A stretch of DNA of 41,959 nucleotides. Origin: an uncultured Microbulbifer sp. (GTDB taxonomy: Bacteria > Pseudomonadota > Gammaproteobacteria > Pseudomonadales > Cellvibrionaceae). The stretch is from positions 1 through 41,959 of the forward strand of contig NZ_CANMKV010000039.1 in NCBI RefSeq assembly GCF_947498635.1. The letters are read 5' to 3'. The translations under genes were made by a program, and so were the position numbers. Positions 36,732-41,959 of this stretch are shown piece by piece; within the stretch, counting starts at the first letter, position 1, and each line of letters starts with the position of its first letter. The notes under the pieces are model-generated. The model was not told where the DNA came from and searched no databases. It saw only the letters and a list, made by a program, of their open reading frames with translations.

Positions 36732-37346
36732 ATGAGCACTGACAAAAGCAATGACTCCACACCATTTCTAGCAGGCATGAGTGCTGGTGAACAGCAATCA
36801 TCTCTCTCGAATTCAGGCGCAAAATCAGTGCTGGGGCAGGGGATCAATTTTCGCGGTGAGCTGATTGGCACCGAAGATCTTCACGTAGAGGGCACAGTCG
36901 ACGGCACCGTTATTATGGTTGGTCACAACCTTTCTGTGGGTACCGGTGGTGCAGTAACCGCTAATATTCATGCGAAAAATATTGTTGTAGAAGGCACTCT
37001 GGATGGCGATGCACTTGCCGACGAGCTGATCGAAATTCGCAATACTGCACAAGTGAATGGAAATCTTATTGCACCGAGAATCAAGCTGGATGACGGTGGT
37101 AAGTTCCGCGGCTCGATGGACATGGTAGATACCGACTCCGAGATGAAGGAGCGCCATAAAGAGTTCTCCGATCGCCTGGTACACCCTGACCTGCCAGCGA
37201 CAGAGGACAAGCCCGCAAACCGTGCGCAGAATAACGCTCCCTACGTCTCTAGCAGCACTTCTGCAACTGATTCATCGCGCCTATCTGACACCAGCGATTA
37301 CTTATTCGGCTCCAAGGAGACCGAAGAGGAAGCTGAGGAAAGCTGA
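36732..37346 (+). CDS. Bactofilin family polymer-forming cytoskeletal protein
   Basis: A 204-residue protein from ATG 36732; a GTG 51 bases upstream would add 17 residues but is less likely. The central DUF583 beta-helix runs from about residue 35 to 130, with regular hydrophobic turns (GINFRGELIGTEDLHVEGT, SVGTGGAVTANIHAKNIVVE, AQVNGNLIAPRIKLDDGGKF). The termini are disordered and the C-terminus is acidic, as usual. Bactofilins form membrane-associated filaments that place cell-wall or envelope machines. It ends just before an intrinsic terminator, with the ZorAB-like operon 70 bases downstream, so functional linkage is possible but not shown. Confidence 0.9.
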   Translation: MSTDKSNDSTPFLAGMSAGEQQSSLSNSGAKSVLGQGINFRGELIGTEDLHVEGTVDGTVIMVGHNLSVGTGGAVTANIHAKNIVVEGTLDGDALADELIEIRNTAQVNGNLIAPRIKLDDGGKFRGSMDMVDTDSEMKERHKEFSDRLVHPDLPATEDKPANRAQNNAPYVSSSTSATDSSRLSDTSDYLFGSKETEEEAEES

Positions 37347-37377
37347 GCTAATAACTTCAGATAATCCTCAATTTAGG

Positions 37378-37404
37378 CCCCGGCTTTTGCCGGGGTTTTA
37401 TTTG
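37378..37404 (+). terminator. Rho-independent terminator after the bactofilin gene
   Basis: CCCCGGC and GCCGGGG form a 7-bp GC-rich stem with a TTTT loop, followed by TTTTATTT. It ends twelve bases before the ATG of the next gene. It must limit read-through from bactofilin into the downstream operon, or act as a regulated leader. Confidence 0.88.
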
Positions 37405-37415
37405 GTGTGGAAAAT

Positions 37416-38645
37416 ATGTTGCAGCATCACTCGTTTGGCACTGCCGCCCTGGTGGATGAGGTCATTCAACCTGGCAGTAAAGTTTTGGATCTGGGGTGCC
37501 TGTCATTTGGCACCACACAAACCTTCTTAGAGTTATCCTGCCAGACCTTTATTGAAGATTTACGCAGCCTCCTATTGGAGATTTATGCCGCCGATACACA
37601 AAGCAGAGCTGTACAGTTATCAGGACATCTCACAAAAAAGCCACAACGAGTAAAGATCGACATTGTACTCTGCTGGGATCTATTTAATTTTATGGAGCCC
37701 GAGCTTATCGCTCGGCTGATCGAGGAAATCCGCCCACACTTAAAACCGGGAACCATTTTCCTCACAATGTTGTATACCGGCACAATGCCCAAAGCTCCAG
37801 CAGACTTTAAGCGTTTAACAGGCTTTACATTTAATACTGAACCCCTGGATCTGCAGAAACCCTTACCCACTTATCGCTACTCATCACTGAAGCTGATGAA
37901 AACCATGGGGAATTTTTCCCTGCGCTCTTCCCTTTTACATAGGAAAGGCATGCGTAAAGATCTTATCGAGCTGATGTTTGAGTATGGCAATGCAAAATCT
38001 CAAAATACGGTGAGAGCGGGAGGCTCCTCCGGAGCAATCTCTGCCTTTAGGAAAACTCGCTTAACAGAGCTTCTCTTTCCCGCTCTCGATACGGCCCTCG
38101 CACAAGTTGCACGCTCCCCCGTGAGCAAGATTTTTGATATTGGTCAGAAAGCTGGCCGGAATATACAACAACTCCAACGTTCGGTTGGGGAGCTATTCAT
38201 CTCCGATCTTTACTCTGCCATTCTCTGGCAGTGCAGCCGCAAAGTGCCGTTTGACGGCGCGGTGCAAGCCGCTTTACGGCAAGCTACGCTGCCCGACAAT
38301 TTAGACTGTATATTGCTTTGGGATCTACTGAATTTCTTTTCCGCTGAAGAAATACAATCAATCACCAACGCACTATATAACTATCTCAGCGATGGCGGCG
38401 TAATGCATTTTCTGCTATTTAAGCAAGAACAACTGCCAATCAATTGTGGTGTATTCGAGATTCAGCCATCGGGACATGTTGGCACCTACATTCATCCATA
38501 CGGCAATAAGCAAGCAAAATTCCGCACCGTTACCGACGTGGTGAAGTCCCTGCCGCAAATGAAAGTGCTTAACCAGAGCACAGGGCGGATACCTAGCGGG
38601 CCCTTTTATCACGAAATAACCATGCAAAAAGTTGTAAAGGATTAA
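37416..38645 (+). CDS. Protein with two tandem degenerate methyltransferase-like domains
   Basis: A 409-residue protein from ATG 37416 (GTG 37407 is an alternative). Both halves look like Rossmann-type class I methyltransferase domains. The first has SKVLDLGCLSFGTTQTF (motif I-like) and DIVLCWDLFNFMEPELIARL. The second has SKIFDIGQKAGRNIQQL and CILLWDLLNFFSAEEIQSI. The WDLxNF blocks correspond, so the gene arose by internal duplication. The glycine-rich SAM loop (DxGxGxG) is eroded in both, so SAM binding is doubtful. There is no signal peptide. It is the first gene of the ZorAB-like operon: two bases separate its stop from the next start. Its role is unknown. Confidence 0.78.
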   Translation: MLQHHSFGTAALVDEVIQPGSKVLDLGCLSFGTTQTFLELSCQTFIEDLRSLLLEIYAADTQSRAVQLSGHLTKKPQRVKIDIVLCWDLFNFMEPELIARLIEEIRPHLKPGTIFLTMLYTGTMPKAPADFKRLTGFTFNTEPLDLQKPLPTYRYSSLKLMKTMGNFSLRSSLLHRKGMRKDLIELMFEYGNAKSQNTVRAGGSSGAISAFRKTRLTELLFPALDTALAQVARSPVSKIFDIGQKAGRNIQQLQRSVGELFISDLYSAILWQCSRKVPFDGAVQAALRQATLPDNLDCILLWDLLNFFSAEEIQSITNALYNYLSDGGVMHFLLFKQEQLPINCGVFEIQPSGHVGTYIHPYGNKQAKFRTVTDVVKSLPQMKVLNQSTGRIPSGPFYHEITMQKVVKD

Positions 38646-38647
38646 TA

Positions 38648-39958
38648 ATGACTCAGTTCTTCTACCACTGGTTGACTAAGTTATCTCCAGAGCAGGTGAC
38701 CGACACCTTTCTTATCGTTATGCTTGCCCTTGGCGCTGCTGCGTTGATCCTCTATCCCCTAGGTAAGTTTTCACGCTTTGTAAAAGAAACCCCGTCACTC
38801 CTCACCGGCCTGGGCATACTCGGCACCTTTATTGGCATTATCCTTGGCATCTACGGTTTTGATCTCGCCAATATTGACACCTCTATCTCTGAGCTTATGC
38901 AGGGTTTGGAGACGGCCTTTATGACCAGCATTCTGGGCTTATTCCTCTCTTTGATACTGCGTACTATTTTTCAAGTATTTAGTAAAGAGCTGCCAACCAA
39001 AGCGACAGCCGATGATATTTTGCTGGCAATTAATGCTCAACGACAAGATTTATCAAAATTTCAGCACAGCGTGAGTGAGGAAGTACTGCAGTCCCTGAAT
39101 TCTGTGGTAGAAAAATTTAACCAAGGCCTGAATACTCAGATGGGCGCAAGCCTGCAACAGTTTACTCAACAACTGGAAGCCGTATCCCCTGCCCTACAAG
39201 CCTTAATAGATCAGCATGAGCAACATGCGGAACTAGCCACAATCTACCGTGAACAAACCACCTCACTACTAATCGAGATTAATAATGCCCAGGAAAATCT
39301 CCTGCAACTACACCAACGCATTACCGAGCTACCCGAAATTTTTAACGTTATTCCTTCACTGGTAGAACAACAGCGCACACACTCAGAGCAGATATCCGTT
39401 ATGCTCAATGAGCAGCAGGCATCGATTGAGGTGCTGCAAAAGTCGATCCCGGATATAGCACCAAAATTCGAATCCCTCACCCTGGGCATGGATAGAGCCA
39501 ACCAGCAGCTGGGCACTCAAGTTCAACATCTGATTTCTCTGAGTGAAACCCAGGCCAAGATCTTTGAGCAAAGAACGAATAAAGTGGTGGCTCTTGCCGA
39601 TGTTCTAACTAATATCGACCCCAATCAATTCTCCAATGTCATTCAAGAGACCGCCAACAGCCACCGCGACTCTATGGTTGAGCTCGCACAACTAATCGCC
39701 AAAACCCATCAGCAGATGATCACAGAGCTATCACAGGTGATCACCCGTGATCTGACGAATGCGGACGTAAGCATCAAACGACAGTACGAACTGCTGGACC
39801 AGCGCCTGCACAATGAGGTGGAGAGTGTTATGGCCGCGATGGGTGATGCTCTGGGTACTTTAAGCGGCGAATTCTCACGAGATTTCCGCCAGCTGATTCA
39901 GCAAATGAAGCGGATTGACACTCAAGTGAAGCAGGCTACCGGAGAGGAGCATGTTTGA
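38648..39958 (+). CDS. ZorA-like MotA/TolQ/ExbB-family proton channel with long cytoplasmic tail
   Basis: A 436-residue inner-membrane protein. Three hydrophobic helices lie in the first 115 residues: FLIVMLALGAAALILYPLG, then GLGILGTFIGIILGIYGF, then the Thr-containing AFMTSILGLFLSLIL. The second and third match the MotA/ExbB core as found in ZorA, including PSLLTGLGILGTF. About 300 residues of predicted coiled coil follow, Gln-, Leu- and Glu-rich, as in ZorA tails; ExbB/TolQ lack such a tail. AAAGGA is the ribosome site. It overlaps the next gene by eight bases. It should form a pentamer around two ZorB-like chains. No flagellar gene is near. Confidence 0.85.
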   Translation: MTQFFYHWLTKLSPEQVTDTFLIVMLALGAAALILYPLGKFSRFVKETPSLLTGLGILGTFIGIILGIYGFDLANIDTSISELMQGLETAFMTSILGLFLSLILRTIFQVFSKELPTKATADDILLAINAQRQDLSKFQHSVSEEVLQSLNSVVEKFNQGLNTQMGASLQQFTQQLEAVSPALQALIDQHEQHAELATIYREQTTSLLIEINNAQENLLQLHQRITELPEIFNVIPSLVEQQRTHSEQISVMLNEQQASIEVLQKSIPDIAPKFESLTLGMDRANQQLGTQVQHLISLSETQAKIFEQRTNKVVALADVLTNIDPNQFSNVIQETANSHRDSMVELAQLIAKTHQQMITELSQVITRDLTNADVSIKRQYELLDQRLHNEVESVMAAMGDALGTLSGEFSRDFRQLIQQMKRIDTQVKQATGEEHV

Positions 39959-40652
39959 TCGCGCTCACTCCAACAGCGAATCCAATGAGAGCCAGTGGAT
40001 CAGCCTATCCGATATGATGGCCGGCCTGATGATGGTGTTTCTCTGTATCGCCGTGTTTGTGATGCGCTCTTTGATTGATGAGCGCGCCAAAATTCGAGAG
40101 CTTGCCGAATCTTACCGAGATACCCAACTGGCCATTTACCAGACTCTACAGCAGGAGTTCGCCCACGACCTGGAGCGCTGGGGAGCCTCTCTGGATAAGC
40201 AAACCCTTGCTATCTCATTCAATAACAGTGATGCATTATTCAGCACAGGTAATTTTACCCTGAGCGATAATGCGCGCACGATTATGTCTTCCTTTGTACC
40301 CCGCTACATTACCGCACTCACGCCTTATATGGATTCCATTGCCGCAATCCAGATTGAGGGGCACACCAGCTCCGAATGGGGAGATCAAACTGCTCCAGAA
40401 GGAGGTTATTTTCACAACCTGCGTCTTTCACAGCAGCGTTCACGGGCAGTAATGCAATATGCGCACTCCCTACTTCCACCGACACAAGCTGTGCTCGTTC
40501 GAGCTAAGGTCGCCGCCGTTGGCTACTCTTCCGCCCGCCCCGTAGTGGATGCCAACGGTATAGAAGATCCGGATCGCTCACGTCGGGTCGCTTTCAGGGT
40601 AGTACGGGATTCGGAAAGCCATATCCTACAAATTCTTGAGGAGGCGTTGTGA
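39951..40652 (+). CDS. ZorB-like MotB/OmpA-family stator protein
   Basis: A 233-residue protein. The short N-terminus leads to WISLSDMMAGLMMVFLCIAV, a single membrane helix with Asp21 at its start. The SDMMAGLM pattern is that of ZorB, and the Asp is the presumed proton-carrying residue. A linker helix follows, then an OmpA-like peptidoglycan-binding domain (IEGHTSSEWG, NLRLSQQRSRAVMQY, VGYSSARPV, DRSRRVAFRV). GAGGAG precedes the ATG. It should anchor the ZorA-like channel to the cell wall. The following gene starts within its last codons. Confidence 0.88.
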   Translation: MFDRAHSNSESNESQWISLSDMMAGLMMVFLCIAVFVMRSLIDERAKIRELAESYRDTQLAIYQTLQQEFAHDLERWGASLDKQTLAISFNNSDALFSTGNFTLSDNARTIMSSFVPRYITALTPYMDSIAAIQIEGHTSSEWGDQTAPEGGYFHNLRLSQQRSRAVMQYAHSLLPPTQAVLVRAKVAAVGYSSARPVVDANGIEDPDRSRRVAFRVVRDSESHILQILEEAL

Positions 40653-41740
40653 AGCTTACCAACTTCCAACAGATTCCAAAGCGCAGCCCCCAAGTACCAC
40701 AATCTATACTTAAGGCTGTGCCGGCATGTTCACACCCGCCGCACACCAGTGTGAACAAGTCACCCATTCGCAGACCTAAAAAACCGTTATCATCTATCGA
40801 CAAACCAAACCGAAACAGCCTGGCCGTGGCTATTCAATCGGGTATCCAACTGGATTCTTCAGACCTCGACAAGCTCGCCTGCGGCTGGCGCTATCGGTGT
40901 ATTCCAGTCTTTGTGTTTGGACTGGAGCAATCTTCGTCAGCACAAGAAGGCTCTTTCGGGCAAATTCATATCTCACCAAAATGCCCAGTGGCAAGTAATT
41001 ACCAGGGCACACTTTGGGCCAGTAGCGACTACAGCGCCGCGGGCAAAGCCTTTCCGCAGGACCCGCTAAAGCCTTGCCCTCATTGCCTACGCCACCTGTA
41101 TAGCTTAAATATTGCCGAGTTAGTGCGCAAAGACCGCTTTGGAAATCTTACGGATATTGATTGGCTAAACTATGCAAGATATTTTTCCAGCTCTATTTTT
41201 GACCAGTACCCACTATTCTGGAAAAACGGCGAACGCCCCCAGAAAGTACGCGCTCTATTCACCACTGACACGGCTGAATATGCCTGCGCCATTTGCCAGT
41301 GCCATGTAAAAGCTAGCGATTGGGCATTGAACCCAGAGCTCGCAGAGCGCAGTGGAATCCCCAGAGAAATTTGCCTGCTCTGTGCCGAACGACGTGCGCG
41401 CGCAGTCATAATGGCACCACCACAAGCGGCCCTGCGCGCGGCAACACTGCGCTACGAATCTCTCACCAAACAATTAGGCAGCGAACCACAAGCATCCTGG
41501 GCAATCGCCGAGCAAGTAGTTCCGGCAGCTTGGCTGCCATTGGTACAGAAGCTAAAAACCCTAATGGGACCACCCAAGGTCTTCCAGTTAATCTCCCCAA
41601 AGGTACTCGCGGTTTTATGCTGGCCCAGTATGGGGCGGGCGATCATTGCCGATAACGCTAAAGAGGCAACAATCCCCCAAAACTATTCGATATGGCGTAA
41701 AGCTCAAATTGAGCAGGAGTTGGGCCTAAGGAACCCCTGA
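40649..41740 (+). CDS. Unknown cysteine-motif (zinc-finger-like) protein, last gene of the ZorAB-like operon
   Basis: A 363-residue protein that I do not recognise. It starts with GTG at 40649, overlapping the ZorB-like stop (TTGTGA), with GAGGAGG four bases upstream. The first 60 residues are basic, Pro/Ser/Lys-rich and probably disordered. Possible metal sites are C143-x2-C146 (CPHCLRHL), with C112 nearby, and C213-x2-C216 with C242-x2-C245 (CAICQCH and CLLCAERR), a four-Cys ribbon-like pair. The rest is alpha-helical with a hydrophobic patch, AAWLPLVQKLKTLM. There is no signal peptide or membrane segment. Its position suggests the effector or sensor that acts with the motor proteins; that is inference. 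Confidence 0.75.
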   Translation: MKLTNFQQIPKRSPQVPQSILKAVPACSHPPHTSVNKSPIRRPKKPLSSIDKPNRNSLAVAIQSGIQLDSSDLDKLACGWRYRCIPVFVFGLEQSSSAQEGSFGQIHISPKCPVASNYQGTLWASSDYSAAGKAFPQDPLKPCPHCLRHLYSLNIAELVRKDRFGNLTDIDWLNYARYFSSSIFDQYPLFWKNGERPQKVRALFTTDTAEYACAICQCHVKASDWALNPELAERSGIPREICLLCAERRARAVIMAPPQAALRAATLRYESLTKQLGSEPQASWAIAEQVVPAAWLPLVQKLKTLMGPPKVFQLISPKVLAVLCWPSMGRAIIADNAKEATIPQNYSIWRKAQIEQELGLRNP

Positions 41741-41837
41741 ATTGCGCCGTAACATCCCAGCGGAATAAAGACTGCAGATGTTAGGTGCAGCCCACTGTAA
41801 TAGCCTTAAGGCCTTTACAATCGTACAACTCAACAGA

Positions 41838-41860
41838 GGCGGGCTTTAGACTCGCCCGCC
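41838..41860 (+). terminator. Possible terminator after the ZorAB-like operon
   Basis: GGCGGGC and GCCCGCC make a 7-bp GC-rich stem with a 9-base loop, about 100 bases after the last stop codon. The following bases (GAACTTT) are only weakly T-rich. The remaining sequence to the window end shows no gene. Confidence 0.45.
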
Positions 41861-41959
41861 GAACTTTAAGAGTTACCACGGCATCCTAGATTGCCAACAT
41901 AAGTGACACACGTTTACCCACCAAAAATTCCAGTGGGCTCAAGTAATTTAACACCTTCC

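Noticed and set aside
38648..40652. Flagellar MotA/MotB or TolQ/TolR-ExbB/ExbD pair
   Set aside because: The channel protein has a roughly 300-residue coiled-coil tail and the partner an OmpA domain with the ZorB-like SDMMAGLM helix. No flagellar, tol or tonB genes are nearby, so ZorAB-like is the better description.

Overview
The window looks like the chromosome of a free-living, probably marine gammaproteobacterium. A Microbulbifer-like or other Cellvibrionales host is my best guess. This rests on the gene mix (class II DAHP synthase, a MarR/hmgA/maiA tyrosine-catabolism block, a very large RTX protein with its own HlyB/HlyD, a secreted PLC-lectin) and the base composition. No marker gene proves it. 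I saw no rRNA, tRNA or CRISPR array.

Positions 1-11000 are accessory and gene-poor, AT-rich and littered with dead transposases. Three diverged pieces of the same truncated IS30-family transposase lie in the same orientation (1-80, about 4484-5075, about 7690-8302), and an IS630-family remnant covers about 9660-10642. Between them sit four minus-strand genes (flavodoxin-fold oxidoreductase, MerR regulator, a short Rho without the usual RNA-binding domain, a DUF389 membrane protein), a two-gene plus-strand unit (VAO-type FAD oxidase and an unknown, possibly GNAT-like protein) and a secreted alpha/beta-hydrolase-like protein.

Positions 11040-16925 look like core metabolism. Class II DAHP synthase, an aromatic/aspartate aminotransferase and a MarR regulator read leftward. 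A homogentisate dioxygenase homologue and maleylacetoacetate isomerase read rightward, away from the MarR gene. A near-perfect 16-bp palindrome lies between the two arms. A small 2TM-domain protein follows.

Positions 17040-31560 are one leftward type I secretion locus: hlyB, hlyD, a two-TM protein of unknown role, then a giant RTX protein (3334 codons in the open frame). The probable true start of the giant gene is at 27316, one base after the upstream stop codon. It is separated from the main frame by a run of nine G, which suggests phase variation or a sequencing error.

Positions 31968-36014 hold mixed cargo: a secreted PI-PLC-like phosphodiesterase with a ricin-type lectin tail, a CopD-like membrane protein, a GNAT acetyltransferase and a phytanoyl-CoA-dioxygenase-like enzyme.

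Positions 36732-41740 are the most interesting part. After a bactofilin and its terminator comes a tightly coupled four-gene operon: a protein with two tandem degenerate methyltransferase-like domains, a ZorA-like MotA/ExbB channel with a long helical tail, a ZorB-like MotB/OmpA protein, and a cysteine-motif (zinc-finger-like) protein. The motor pair resembles the Zorya anti-phage core, but none of the known Zorya effectors is present. It may be an undescribed Zorya variant or a different proton-driven envelope machine.
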